Source of the DNA: Microbacterium nymphoidis
GTDB lineage: Bacteria; Actinomycetota; Actinomycetes; Actinomycetales; Microbacteriaceae
Direction: 5' to 3'
Assembly: GCF_021044885.1 (NCBI RefSeq)
Contig: NZ_JAJNOD010000001.1
Coordinates: forward strand, 1,860,001-1,924,000
Length of the DNA stretch: 64,000 nt
This document shows positions 51,727-60,872 of the stretch, piece after piece; the first letter of the stretch is position 1, and each line of letters begins with the position of its first letter. A model generated the notes under the pieces. The model saw only the letters and a program-made list of their open reading frames with translations. It was not told the DNA's origin and did no database searches. The translations under genes were made by a program, and so were the position numbers.

Positions 51727-52688
51727 AGCAGCATCAGCATGAGGTAGACGCCTCCGAGCACCGTCGTCACCAACCCTGCCGGAGGCCCTCCTGGAAGAAT
51801 GTGCTGGGCGATGAGGTCTGCGATCGCCAGGAGCACGGCGGCGAGCATGGCGGAGAGGGCGAGCGGCGTCTCTGAGGTGCGCGACAGCGCTCGCGCGATT
51901 GGGGGTGCCACGAGGGGCAGGAGTCCGATCGGTCCGCATATGGCGGTGGCGATCGCCGCGAGCGCGACGGCGATCGCGATCAGCTGGATGCGCAGTGAGC
52001 GTGGCGCTGCCCCGAGGCTCGCGGCGAGGTCGTCACCGAGTGCGTGCACACGAAGTCGGCGCACGGTAAGAGCGCACAGCGCGGCGCCGAGCGCGAGGGT
52101 CGTTCCCGAGAGCCACACGGTGCTCCAGGTTGAGGCGGCGAGGGATCCCGCCCCCCACGTCGCTGCGGCCATCGCCGATTCCAGCGAGGCCGACACGACG
52201 ATCCAGCTGTTGATTCCGCCCAGCAGGGCGGCCAAGGCAACACCCGCGAGCAGGAATCGACTTCCTCGTTGCTGCGATCGTGATCCGGACACGGCGAACA
52301 GCGCCGCGGCGGCCAGGAGGGCGCCGATCAGCGCGGCGGGCGCAACGTACGCCCAATCCGCGCTGACGAGGACGACGAGGATGAGCACCGCGGTGTATGC
52401 GCCACCCGAGATTCCGATCAGGTCGGGCGAGGCGAGCGCGTTTCTGGTAACCGTCTGCAGGATCGCACCGCTGAGACCAAGGCATGCGCCGACGAGCAGG
52501 GCGGCTGCGGCGCGTGGGATGCGCCATTCGAGGACTACGGTGCGCTCAAAGCCCTGGATCTGCCCGGTGAGAACGCCCCAGATGTGTTCGAGTGAGACCG
52601 CGTAGCTGCCGAGGAGGGCTCCCAGGAGAAGCGTTACCAGACCGATGACGGCCACGGCCGAGTGTACGGAGATGCGGGCGGGCGTCAT
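51717..52688 (-). CDS. FecCD-type iron-siderophore permease, system II
   Basis: A 323-residue permease with AILQTVTRNALASPDLIGISGGA and GPIGLLPLVAPPIARALS. Its ATG overlaps the stop of the preceding permease (ATGA). Its last codons lie in a 22-bp tandem duplication. It forms the channel of system II with 52685. Confidence 0.93.
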   Translation of the reverse strand: MTPARISVHSAVAVIGLVTLLLGALLGSYAVSLEHIWGVLTGQIQGFERTVVLEWRIPRAAAALLVGACLGLSGAILQTVTRNALASPDLIGISGGAYTAVLILVVLVSADWAYVAPAALIGALLAAAALFAVSGSRSQQRGSRFLLAGVALAALLGGINSWIVVSASLESAMAAATWGAGSLAASTWSTVWLSGTTLALGAALCALTVRRLRVHALGDDLAASLGAAPRSLRIQLIAIAVALAAIATAICGPIGLLPLVAPPIARALSRTSETPLALSAMLAAVLLAIADLIAQHILPGGPPAGLVTTVLGGVYLMLMLLRR

Positions 52689-53725
52689 GTCAGGCTCCGG
52701 GTTCGGCGGATGATCCACAGAAGGAAGGGCGCTCCAAGGATCGCGGCAACGATCCCCGCCGGTAGTTCTCCGGGCCACAGCGCGACACGGCCGACGAGGT
52801 CTGCGAGGAGGAGGATCGCGCCGCAGAATGCAGCGGCAGTGAGGTGCCGGCCCGCGGCGCTCAAGCCCAGTCGGTTCGCGGCGAGGGCTGCGGAGTGCGC
52901 TGCGATGAGTCCCACGAATCCGACCGGGCCGGCGAGCGCTGTCGCGGTCCCCGCGGCGATGGCCACCGCGATGGTGGTGAGGGAGCGGGTCATGAAGAGA
53001 CGCGTGCCGAGTGCTCGTGCGAGGTCGTCGCCCATCAGCGTGACTTCCAGAGGCCGCGCGATGCACAGTGCGAGTGCGAGGGCAGCAGCGATCATGAGCG
53101 CTCCGAGCAGCGTGGACTCCAACGGCACCCCCACCATCGAGCCGGACAGCCAATTGCGCATGCCGTCGAACGCGTCAGGCGCGGCCAGCATGATGCCGGT
53201 CGTGATCCCCGTCAGCACGGCGCCGAGCGCGACGCCGAAGAGGATTAGCCTGGTCGGCGAGTATATCTTTCCGCCCAGGCCGATGGCGCTGACAAGAGCT
53301 GTCGCGATGAGCGCTCCGGTCAAGGCCCACGCGCCCTGGGCAGCGAAGTCGGTGGCAAGTCCTGTCGCCATGCCGATCGCGATCATGACCGTGGCACCCG
53401 CATTCGTTCCGAGCAGCCCGGCGTCCGCGACAGGGTTACGGGTCACCGTCTGCAGCAGGGATGCCGCGAGCCCGAGCCCGAGCCCTGCGATCACCGCGGC
53501 GAGCGTGCGGGGCAGACGGATCTCGACCACGATCGCCCAGATGCGCAGTTCGGCATCGCCCGTCAGCGCGCCGAGCACCTCGGCAGGTATCGTCGACTGG
53601 CCACCGACGAACAGGCCTACCAGGGTCGCCGCGACGAGCAGGGCGAAGGATGCCGCGACAGTGAGGGGCGTGCGAGGAGAGTGACGAGCCGGCCTCAACG
53701 GCTCAGTCGTCAACGTCGAAGTCAT
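52685..53725 (-). CDS. FecCD-type iron-siderophore permease, system II
   Basis: A 346-residue permease with SLLQTVTRNPVADAGLLGTNAGA and GPVGFVGLIAAHSA. Its start overlaps the end of the siderophore-interacting protein gene by 23 bp. Together with 51717 it forms the membrane part of system II, whose binding protein and ATPase are encoded on the opposite strand. Confidence 0.93.
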   Translation of the reverse strand: MTSTLTTEPLRPARHSPRTPLTVAASFALLVAATLVGLFVGGQSTIPAEVLGALTGDAELRIWAIVVEIRLPRTLAAVIAGLGLGLAASLLQTVTRNPVADAGLLGTNAGATVMIAIGMATGLATDFAAQGAWALTGALIATALVSAIGLGGKIYSPTRLILFGVALGAVLTGITTGIMLAAPDAFDGMRNWLSGSMVGVPLESTLLGALMIAAALALALCIARPLEVTLMGDDLARALGTRLFMTRSLTTIAVAIAAGTATALAGPVGFVGLIAAHSAALAANRLGLSAAGRHLTAAAFCGAILLLADLVGRVALWPGELPAGIVAAILGAPFLLWIIRRTRSLT

Positions 53726-54587
53726 CGAGCACGGTCATCCGTGGGTTCAGCGCGAGGGCCTCCTCGTACCGCTGCAGACGGGCTTCGTCGATCTGGGAGC
53801 TCGTGCGCCCGCGCCGCCAGTAGCCGAAGACCTGGACCTCGTCGCGTGCCATCCCGCGATCGCGTCGGAAGTGATTGCGGATCCGCCGCATTTCCTGATG
53901 CTCACCGCATGCCCACACGGTGATCGGCTCGGGGTGTGCGGCGCTCGCCTCGAGTGCCGCATCGACCAGGCGACCGGTGCTCCCCGGCGGCTCGCTCTCC
54001 GCGCGTGGAAGCCAGTGGATCTCGACCCCGTTCGGGAAGGGGAGTTCGTTGAGCACCCTACGGTCAGGCGCTTCGGCCCAGATGAGACCGATGCGATCCT
54101 CCGGCCAGTCGCGGAGAATCGTGACGAGCGCGGGGATGGCCGTCTCGTCCGCGAACAGCAGCGCGGGACGCTCCTCAATGAAAGGCGGGCAGAAGTGAGG
54201 ACGGGGCCCGAGGATTCTCACAGAAGTGCCGATGCGCGCGCCCGACAACCACAGCATCACGGGACTGCTTCCCTCGTGCCTGACGATATCGACCTCGATG
54301 ACGCGCCGCTCCCCCTCCTCTCGGTAGGAGCGAACCGTGTAGACGCGGGACACCGTGGACGAGCCCTCCGGATCGGGAAGCTCCAGCCGTATGGCCGGAT
54401 TCGTGACCAGCCATCTCGACGCATCTCCTTCGTGGTCCAGAGCGGCCTCGACGCGTGTCAGTGAAGGGGTGATGTCGGTGATCGCCGCGATCGTCATCGT
54501 GCCGTGGTTGATGCCCGCACGGTGATCGGGATGTTCGAGAACGCGGCGGTGTCGACCGCCGTAGACACCTTCGGTGGGTTCGATCAT
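53703..54587 (-). CDS. Siderophore-interacting protein (FAD ferric reductase), system II
   Basis: A 294-residue SIP-type flavoprotein: SRVYTVRSYREEGERRVIEVDIVRHE (FAD-side), ALLFADETAIPALVTIL (NAD-side start) and ITVWACGEHQEMRRIRNHF. It reduces the imported ferri-siderophore. It is the first gene of the minus-strand half of locus II and reads away from the iron box at 54611. Confidence 0.93.
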   Translation of the reverse strand: MIEPTEGVYGGRHRRVLEHPDHRAGINHGTMTIAAITDITPSLTRVEAALDHEGDASRWLVTNPAIRLELPDPEGSSTVSRVYTVRSYREEGERRVIEVDIVRHEGSSPVMLWLSGARIGTSVRILGPRPHFCPPFIEERPALLFADETAIPALVTILRDWPEDRIGLIWAEAPDRRVLNELPFPNGVEIHWLPRAESEPPGSTGRLVDAALEASAAHPEPITVWACGEHQEMRRIRNHFRRDRGMARDEVQVFGYWRRGRTSSQIDEARLQRYEEALALNPRMTVLDDFDVDD

Positions 54588-54610
54588 TCCTGTTCCATCT
54601 ATTTGTGCAA

Positions 54611-54629
54611 TAAGGTTGCCCTTACCTTA
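54611..54629. promoter_or_regulatory. DtxR/IdeR-like iron box in divergent promoter
   Basis: TAAGGTTGCCCTTACCTTA has 6-bp perfect outer arms (TAAGGT/ACCTTA) and resembles the iron box consensus, more weakly than the one at 44124. It lies between the divergent siderophore-interacting-protein and binding-protein genes and could control both halves of locus II. Confidence 0.75.
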
Positions 54630-54652
54630 CCTCTAAGTGCGAAGGAAGACAC

Positions 54653-55669
54653 ATGCAAGGCCATCAGCACCGCGCGATGCGCGCGATCGCGCTCACCATC
54701 AGTGCCGCCGTGACCCTCTCTGGATGCGTTGCGAACATCCCCGAGCCGGTGCCGACCACAGCGAGCGAGGACGCCATCGTGATCGAGCACGCCTACGGCA
54801 CCCTCGAGCTCGATTCCCCGCCCGAGCGAGTCGTCACGCTCGGCCTGCTCGAGACAGACGTCTCCGTCGACCTCGGCATCACCCCCATCGCTATCGCCAA
54901 GTTCTTCGCCACCCCGGACGGAGTCGCGCCGTGGCTTGCGCCGGAACTCGATGAAGTGCCGGAGATCATCGATACCACCACAACCGGCGCGAACGGCGCA
55001 GAGCTCGATGTCGAATCGATCGCGGCGCTGAACCCCGACGTCATCATCGCGACGACGTATTCGCAGCTCGGTCAGTACTACGATCAGCTGTCCGCCATCG
55101 CGCCGGTGCTCGGCCCGTCCGAAGCGAACTACCTACAGCTGCCCTGGCGCGATCAGACGCGCGCGATCGCTACCGCGCTGGGCCTCTCAGATGAGGCGGA
55201 GGCGCGCATCGATCTCGTCGAGAAGCAACTCACCACGGCAGCTGCCGAGAACTCCGTGACCGACGGGCACGACTACACGCTCTCCCTCGGCACACCCGAT
55301 CAGATCAAGGTGATGAATGATCCGGCCGACGCGAGCGTCGAGGTCATGAACGCCTTCGGAATGACCTTCAGCAGGGCAGCGGCGGCGCTTCCTGGTCTCG
55401 GCGATGGCTCCGGTTCCGCGGGCGTCTCGGAGGAGAACATCGCGGCACTGGACGCCGACATCGTGATGATCGGATACTTCGGATCCGACACCCGCACGTT
55501 TTGGGAGGCCTCGACGCTCTTCCAGGAGCTCTCCGCGGTGAAGAACGGCGGATACATCGCGATGGACCTCTCCGACAGCACGGCTCTTCGTAACCCCTCG
55601 CCGCTTTCGATCCCCTATGTGATCCAGAGCGTCATCGTCGATCAGATCGTCCCGGCGCTGCAGGGATGA
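54653..55669 (+). CDS. Iron-siderophore binding lipoprotein, system II
   Basis: A 338-residue FepB-type lipoprotein: the signal ends in AVTLSGC with lipid-modified Cys25; then ERVVTLGLLETDVSVDLGI, DVESIAALNPDVIIATTYSQ and SEENIAALDADIVMIGYF. It captures the ferri-siderophore for the permeases at 51717 and 52685. GAAGGAAG precedes the ATG. Its stop overlaps a possible start of the TetR-like gene. Confidence 0.92.
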   Translation: MQGHQHRAMRAIALTISAAVTLSGCVANIPEPVPTTASEDAIVIEHAYGTLELDSPPERVVTLGLLETDVSVDLGITPIAIAKFFATPDGVAPWLAPELDEVPEIIDTTTTGANGAELDVESIAALNPDVIIATTYSQLGQYYDQLSAIAPVLGPSEANYLQLPWRDQTRAIATALGLSDEAEARIDLVEKQLTTAAAENSVTDGHDYTLSLGTPDQIKVMNDPADASVEVMNAFGMTFSRAAAALPGLGDGSGSAGVSEENIAALDADIVMIGYFGSDTRTFWEASTLFQELSAVKNGGYIAMDLSDSTALRNPSPLSIPYVIQSVIVDQIVPALQG

Positions 55670-56454
55670 TCCGAACGGGATGCCGGCCGCGAGCGATCAT
55701 CGTGTCCGGCATCCCGGCTGGAATGATGAAGACCATGGAGCCGAAACCCGCTCAACCTCGTCGCGGCCGCCCCCGGAAGATCACACGCGAGGCCATCGCC
55801 GACGCCGGACGGAGACTCACACTCCCGAAGGCGACGCTCGCCGATGTCGCGAATGAGCTCGGCGTGGGCGTGCGGGCGCTGTACAAGCACACCGAGGGGA
55901 TCGCCGACATTCAGGTGATCACAGCCGAAGCGATCTTCGCCTCGTGGGAGGCACCCGTTCCGCAGGGGGAGTCTCTCGCGGAGCACCTGATGCACGTCGC
56001 ACTCTCGCTACGCGCCCTCGCCCTGGAGAACCCCGGGATCGCAGGCTTCCTGGTGCGCACATCCGCCGAGGTGTCCCCCGCTGTCGTCCGGGCCATGGAT
56101 GCGCATCAGCAGTCGGTCGCGGGAGCCTACGGTCTCTCGCTGGCGCGCAGTTCGGTGCTGCTGGGAACGGTCGCCGAACACACACTCGCGGTTACGGACA
56201 TCGTGAATGCGAGCGGCGGTCGACGGCGAGACCTCGCACGGATGTCCGCAGACGAGAGGTTTCCCGCCCTGTCGGCCTCGGCCCGCCGAAGCGAAGCTCG
56301 AGACCCGGAGAGCTCCTTCAGGTTCGGTGCGCGCGCGCTGATCAGAGGACTGCTCGAGCTCACGGACGAGATGACAGACGTGACGCCGAACGAAGGAAAC
56401 GAAACACATGAACGATCCATCAACAACAAGGCAGACACCGCACCGGGGCCGTGA
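55666..56454 (+). CDS. TetR-like regulator inside siderophore locus II
   Basis: Up to 262 residues. A basic segment (PAQPRRGRPRKITREAIADAG) leads into a TetR HTH (ATLADVANELGVGVRALYKHTEGIADI), then a helical domain. The ATG at 55666 overlaps the binding-protein stop, but 55723 or 55735 fit TetR N termini better; none has a strong ribosome-binding site. Its end overlaps the ATPase gene by 47 bp. It may give siderophore-specific control on top of the iron box. Confidence 0.82.
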   Translation: MIRTGCRPRAIIVSGIPAGMMKTMEPKPAQPRRGRPRKITREAIADAGRRLTLPKATLADVANELGVGVRALYKHTEGIADIQVITAEAIFASWEAPVPQGESLAEHLMHVALSLRALALENPGIAGFLVRTSAEVSPAVVRAMDAHQQSVAGAYGLSLARSSVLLGTVAEHTLAVTDIVNASGGRRRDLARMSADERFPALSASARRSEARDPESSFRFGARALIRGLLELTDEMTDVTPNEGNETHERSINNKADTAPGP

Positions 56455-57259
56455 GGAATCCTTCCTCGGGACGCTCTCCGGAGCCGGGCTGAGACTGGCG
56501 TACGACCGACGCGAGGTCAGCCGTGACCTCGACATCTCCATTCCTCCGGGCAAGGTGACGGTCATCATCGGCCCCAACGCCTCGGGAAAGTCGACCGTCC
56601 TACGAGCCCTCGCCCGCCTGCTGCGCCCAACCGACGGACGCGTCGTCCTGGACGGTAAGGACGTCCGCGCCTACGCGCCGAAAGAGTTCGCGAGAAGGCT
56701 CGGGCTGCTCCCGCAATCCTCACTCGCCCCGGTAGGCATCACGGTGACCGATCTCGTCGGACGCGGACGCTTTCCTCACCAGCAACCACTTCGCCCGCCG
56801 ACCGCCGACGATGCGGAGGCCGTGCGTCGGGCGATGGAGGCCACCCGCGTCGACACCCTCGCCGACCGTCCGGTTGAGGAGCTCTCAGGAGGACAGCGCC
56901 AGCGCGTGTGGATCGCCATGCTGCTCGCTCAGCGAGCTCCGGTGATGCTCCTCGACGAGCCGACAACATATCTCGATATCTCGCACCAACTCGACGTCCT
57001 CGAACTGCTGCGAGACCTGAACGCGGCTGAACGACGAACTATCGTGCTCGTGCTGCACGACCTCAACCAGGCGATTGCCTACGCGGACGAACTCGTGGTG
57101 GTTCACGAAGGCCGCGTCGTTGCCCAGGGCACACCCTCCGAGGTCATGACCACGGATCTGCTCAGATCAGTCTTCTCGATTGACGCTCGTATAATTTACG
57201 ACGCCCATCTGACTCACCCAGTGGTCCTTCCGCTCGCCAGCATTCGACCCGAAAACTGA
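56408..57259 (+). CDS. Iron-siderophore ABC ATPase, system II
   Basis: A 283-residue FepC-type ATPase: Walker A IIGPNASGKSTVLR, signature LSGGQRQRVWIAMLLAQ, Walker B VMLLDEPTTYLD, switch His VLHDLNQAIAYAD. It is clearly related to the system I ATPase (47252). GAAGGAAAC precedes the ATG, which lies inside the TetR-like gene. An IS3-family element starts about 60 bp downstream. Confidence 0.95.
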   Translation: MNDPSTTRQTPHRGREESFLGTLSGAGLRLAYDRREVSRDLDISIPPGKVTVIIGPNASGKSTVLRALARLLRPTDGRVVLDGKDVRAYAPKEFARRLGLLPQSSLAPVGITVTDLVGRGRFPHQQPLRPPTADDAEAVRRAMEATRVDTLADRPVEELSGGQRQRVWIAMLLAQRAPVMLLDEPTTYLDISHQLDVLELLRDLNAAERRTIVLVLHDLNQAIAYADELVVVHEGRVVAQGTPSEVMTTDLLRSVFSIDARIIYDAHLTHPVVLPLASIRPEN

Positions 57260-57350
57260 TGCGAGAACTGGCTCACCACCAGCGTTCGCCGAGTGTCGAC
57301 GTCGACCTCGACTGCTTGGGCGTGAGGAACGAACCGGTGAAAGTTTCGGT

Positions 57351-58226
57351 TTAGGCCGCGAGTGTGAGCGGCTCGGTTAGTTTGGCTTCGAACTCGATGG
57401 GCGTCAACCCGCCGAGCGTGTCCTGCGCTCGCTGACGGTGATACTTCCGCTCGATCCAGACCACGATGGCTAGCCGCAGCTCTTGGCGCGTCGCTCACCG
57501 TTGCTGGTTCAGGATGTTCGTCTGCAGCAGTGACCAGAACGATTCCATCGCGGCGTTGTCGCCGGCTGCGCCGGCTCTGCCCATCGAGCCGACCATGTCG
57601 TGGCGGCGCAGTTCCCGGGCCATGGCACGGCTTCGGAACTGGCTGCCTCTGTCGGCGTGCAGGATGCACCCGGCGACCTCTGTCCGGCGGGTGACGGCGT
57701 TGCGGACGGCGTCGACGGCGAGCTTCGCGGTCATGCGATCCGAGATCGAGTAGCCGACGATGCGATTCGAGAACACGTCCTTGATCGCGCAGCAGTAAAG
57801 CTTGCCTTCGCCCGTCCAATGCTCCGTGATATCTGTGAGCCAGAGTCTGTTCGGGGCATCGGCACGGAACATGCGTTGCACGCGATCGTCGAACACGGGC
57901 GGGCCCGCCTTCTTCCTCTTCCCGCGCCGGCGTCGCTGCGCGGACGAGAGGATCCCCGCCTGCGAGCACAGCTTCCACGCGGTGCGTCTACTCATCCGCC
58001 ACGCGGCCCGTCGGGCCTCGTCGGCGAGGTATCGGTATCCGAATGTCGGGTCGTCGTGGTGCGCGTCATGCAGGGCATTGATGCGGTGCGCGCGGAGAAC
58101 GTCGGCGTCTCGGATCGGAGCGTTGCGCTACCGGTAGTACGGCTGTCTTGCGAGCTTGAGGACCCGGCACGACACCGTCACGGGGATCCCCGCGTCGGTG
58201 AGCTCAGATACGAGCGGGTATGTCAT
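57351..58226 (-). pseudogene. IS3-family transposase orfB, two nonsense mutations
   Basis: The 292-codon frame from ATG 58226 is an rve-type DDE transposase: LWLTDITEHW, ILHADRGSQF and NAAMESFWSLL supply the catalytic triad. It is interrupted by TAG at codon 33 (58128-58130, after QPYYR) and TGA at codon 244 (57495-57497, after NQQR). Family members normally have Trp at both sites (YYRW, QRW), so both are G-to-A changes in TGG. Start overlaps the orfA stop (AAAATGA), the usual frameshift window. Confidence 0.9.
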
Positions 58227-58528
58227 TTTGGGGAGCCACCGAGTTTCAGGTTCGCCTGAGACAGATATGCCGCAGCCCTCCTGAGCACCTCGTTTTCCTG
58301 TTCGAGCAGGCGGATCCGCTTCTTCAACTCACGCGCTTCCGCCGCTTCCGCCGCGGTCTGACCGGGACGGTTGCCTTCCTCGATGTCGGCCTGGCGGAGC
58401 CAGTTCTGCAACGTCGCTTCGCTGATGCCGAAGTCGGTGGCGATCTGTTTGATGGTGACGCCGCTCTCACGGCTGCGAGCGACCGCGACGACATCCTCGC
58501 GGAACTCTTGGGGATAGGGACCAGGCAT
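58223..58528 (-). CDS. IS3-family transposase orfA
   Basis: A 101-residue protein with the HTH of IS3 OrfA (MPGPYPQEFREDVVAVAR, IKQIATDFGISEATLQNWLRQ) and a leucine-zipper-like tail (ELKKRIRLLEQENEVLRRAAAYL). It binds IS ends and normally makes OrfAB by -1 frameshifting near CCCCAAAATGA. It is intact, while orfB is not. Confidence 0.92.
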   Translation of the reverse strand: MPGPYPQEFREDVVAVARSRESGVTIKQIATDFGISEATLQNWLRQADIEEGNRPGQTAAEAAEARELKKRIRLLEQENEVLRRAAAYLSQANLKLGGSPK

Positions 58529-58597
58529 GATGACATCCTCCCCGCCAGCGCCCCTGAGCGCTAACGATCAGTTGTCACCGGTTCGTTCCTCACGCCC

Positions 58598-59122
58598 TAA
58601 GAGAGTAACCACGCGGTATCACGTCAACCACACGAAGGTAGCGACCCCGATGCTCGTCTTTGATCGCGTCGGCGGAGCGCCTGGAGAGAAAGTCCCCGAA
58701 ATGGGCCAGCAGGTGGGCACCCTCGACACTTTCGGTGCCGCCCTCATCGTGCTTGCTTCGCGGGCGCGCGAGGAGCGTGCGCAGCGCAAGGGAAGTTCTC
58801 GGCATCAAGGTTCCTTTCAGTTCAACACCAGCGCTCAGCGCGCTCGGTCGTGGGACCCTGGACCCACCGCCAGAAGTGTCGTGGCAGCATTCGGGCGATG
58901 CTTCGCCCACGACGCATGTCCCCACCGGAAGCATACGCATTCGAGCCTGATATCGTTCGTGTGTGACGGTTTTTAATCTAGGGAACGATCGCGCAGGCCA
59001 CCCTGCCGGCACCTCGCGAACGAACGTCATGGCGCGAACGTCGCCGCTGCGCATGCTGCTCTCGTCAGGTACTCACCTGTTGTGAGCCTGTAGTCGAAAT
59101 CACTGAGGAAGTCGCGCGACCC
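58598..59122. other. Intergenic stretch, 525 bp
   Basis: It lies between the IS and the reductase gene. A plus-strand frame from ATG 58650 (MLVFDRVGGAPGEKVPEMGQ) is open for about 100 codons but has no ribosome-binding site or known relatives. I see nothing else. GAGGAAG before 59123 serves the next gene. Confidence 0.4.
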
Positions 59123-60178
59123 ATGGCCGCTGATTCACCCATACTCGTCTACGGCACAGGCGCGGTAGCGAGGTCCGTCACGGAATTGCTCGTACGCCGG
59201 CGAGTCCCGCTCATCGTGGCGGGGCGAAGCGAGCCACGCGTGGCCGACCTAGCTGCGGCGTCCGGGGCGGCGCAGCGAGTGGGTGAGCCGGCGACGGTTC
59301 TCTCGCCAGCCGACCGTGTGGCTGGGGTGATAAATGCGGCGGGCCCGTTCACCGACACAGCACTTCCGCTAGCGCTCGCGTGCGTCCGGACGGGGGCGCA
59401 CTACGTTGACGTTTCCAACGAGGCGAGTACACATATCGCTGTTTGGGAGCTGAGCGCCCGCGCTCAATCTGCGGGCGTTGCCCTTGTGCCGGGCGCGGGC
59501 TTTGGCACCTTGTACGCGGAGAGGTTGATCGGCGCGCTGATCGCGAGAGTTGATTCGCCCGTCTCTGCGCTCTTGGTCACGCTTCCTTCGGGCGGCACTG
59601 TGAAGTCTCCCGGTGTCACTGCGAGCCAGGACGCGGTCTTCGCGGCGCCAGCGCTGGCCGTCGCCGGGGGGAACTTCGTAACGCCGCGCGGCCGTGTTCA
59701 GCGGCTGCCCGTGGGACTCGGCCCCAGATCGGGCATCCTCGTTGGCACTGGCGATGTGATCGCGCTTCAGCACTCATCAGAGTTGAGCGATATCTCAGTC
59801 GCAGCCGGCGTTGACGCACCTGTCGGGCTGCTGCGGCTCGCGCTCCCATTCCTCAAGGCAAAGGCCCGGTGGTCGTCTTCTCGGGTCAACCGGCACCAGT
59901 CGATCTTCCCGTCAGGCCCGAAGTACGTTGCGTCCGATGCGCCGCGCGTGCGCCTAGCCGCCGAAGTCACCGGCGCTGGAGGGACCCGTGCGCGAGGCTG
60001 GCTGTCATCACGTTCCGGCACCGAAGTTGCGGCCCGCACAGCCGTTTCGACAATGCTGACGCTCCAGTGTGAAAGCCGCACGGGCGTACGCACAGCGTTC
60101 CAGATCACCGGGTCCGAGGAGCTCGGCGACGGCTTCGATCCAACCATCAGGATCGACGTGCTCCCGTCACGAACCTAG
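59123..60178 (+). CDS. Saccharopine dehydrogenase-like reductase near AvrD
   Basis: A 351-residue protein with Rossmann start ILVYGTGAVARSVTELLVRR, then AGVINAAGPFTDTALPLALACVRTGAHYVDVSNE, a stretch typical of saccharopine-dehydrogenase-like/trans-acting enoyl reductases. It could reduce a keto or enoyl intermediate of the molecule made by the AvrD-family protein; that link is inference from location. It converges on the receptor gene, the two stop codons overlapping within CTAG at 60175-60178. Confidence 0.8.
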   Translation: MAADSPILVYGTGAVARSVTELLVRRRVPLIVAGRSEPRVADLAAASGAAQRVGEPATVLSPADRVAGVINAAGPFTDTALPLALACVRTGAHYVDVSNEASTHIAVWELSARAQSAGVALVPGAGFGTLYAERLIGALIARVDSPVSALLVTLPSGGTVKSPGVTASQDAVFAAPALAVAGGNFVTPRGRVQRLPVGLGPRSGILVGTGDVIALQHSSELSDISVAAGVDAPVGLLRLALPFLKAKARWSSSRVNRHQSIFPSGPKYVASDAPRVRLAAEVTGAGGTRARGWLSSRSGTEVAARTAVSTMLTLQCESRTGVRTAFQITGSEELGDGFDPTIRIDVLPSRT

Positions 60179-60801
60179 GCCTGAGTCGAGCGGTTCTGCG
60201 GGACGAAGTCGTCGACCGCAAGTGACCGCAGCACGAACGGCTCGATATCTCTGAGAGCCGATGGAAGATCAGACCAGGCGTCATTGACGAACGAGCTCAT
60301 CTGCGCGCCTGTGAACATGTACACGATCGCCCGCGAAGCCTGAGGAACATCAACCCCTTCGCGGAGGTTGCCCTCCCCCCGAGCCTGGTAAAGGAAGGCG
60401 CTGATGGCGTCAACCCAGGCAGGATCCGGCAACTTGGCGATACCAGGAAACGTCGTTGATGCCTGCGTCACCAGTCGGATTCCCGCTTGCGCCACCGGAT
60501 CAGACCGAAGAGCCTGCCCCAGAGCGTCGGAAAGGGCAAGGATTGCGGAGAGACCATCGAGACCAGAGCTAGCCAGAGAATCACGAAGCTGGATGAACTG
60601 CTCATCCTGTCGTCGGATCAGCACTTCGGCGACTTGCTTCTTCCCCTCGGGGAAGTGAAAGTAGAAGGCCCCTTGTGTTACTGACGACTCCTCAAGCACA
60701 TCGGCCACTCGTGCGCTTTCAAAATGAAGGCGGGCGAACACCTTACCGGCAGCGGTAATGAGCGCTTCACGCGTTGCAATCGCGCGTTCCTGCTTTGCCA
60801 C
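60175..60801 (-). CDS. Gamma-butyrolactone-receptor-like TetR regulator
   Basis: A 208-residue TetR protein resembling ArpA/ScbR-type receptors: AKQERAIATREALITAAGKV at the start, then VADVLEESSVTQGAFYFHFPEGKKQVAEVLI, and a ligand domain with SALRDIEPFVLRSLAV. Such receptors bind promoter ARE sites until an autoregulator releases them. The GTG at 60801 gives the usual N terminus; an ATG at 60876 overlaps the avrD-like stop. It is downstream of, and probably cotranscribed with, the AvrD-family gene. HTH residues are intact. Confidence 0.82.
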   Translation of the reverse strand: MAKQERAIATREALITAAGKVFARLHFESARVADVLEESSVTQGAFYFHFPEGKKQVAEVLIRRQDEQFIQLRDSLASSGLDGLSAILALSDALGQALRSDPVAQAGIRLVTQASTTFPGIAKLPDPAWVDAISAFLYQARGEGNLREGVDVPQASRAIVYMFTGAQMSSFVNDAWSDLPSALRDIEPFVLRSLAVDDFVPQNRSTQA

Positions 60802-60872
60802 TCCACTCCCTCTGTCGATTAACGCCTGCGGCGGCGCCACAACCATGGTTGCACGCAACACAGGCCTGAGCA

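Larger units (their letters stand above)
57318..58597 (-). mobile_element. IS3-family insertion sequence
   Basis: About 1.28 kb bounded by perfect 23-bp inverted repeats (57318-57340 and 58575-58597) that contain TGAGGAACGAACCGG. Within it are orfA (58223-58528) and a broken orfB (57351-58226). I see no clear target duplication at the ends. The element sits directly after siderophore locus II. Confidence 0.9.

Noticed and set aside
58527..58976. 149-codon frame after the IS element
   Set aside because: Begins inside the IS end and has no start signal; only part of it looks coding-like, so it is noted as intergenic.
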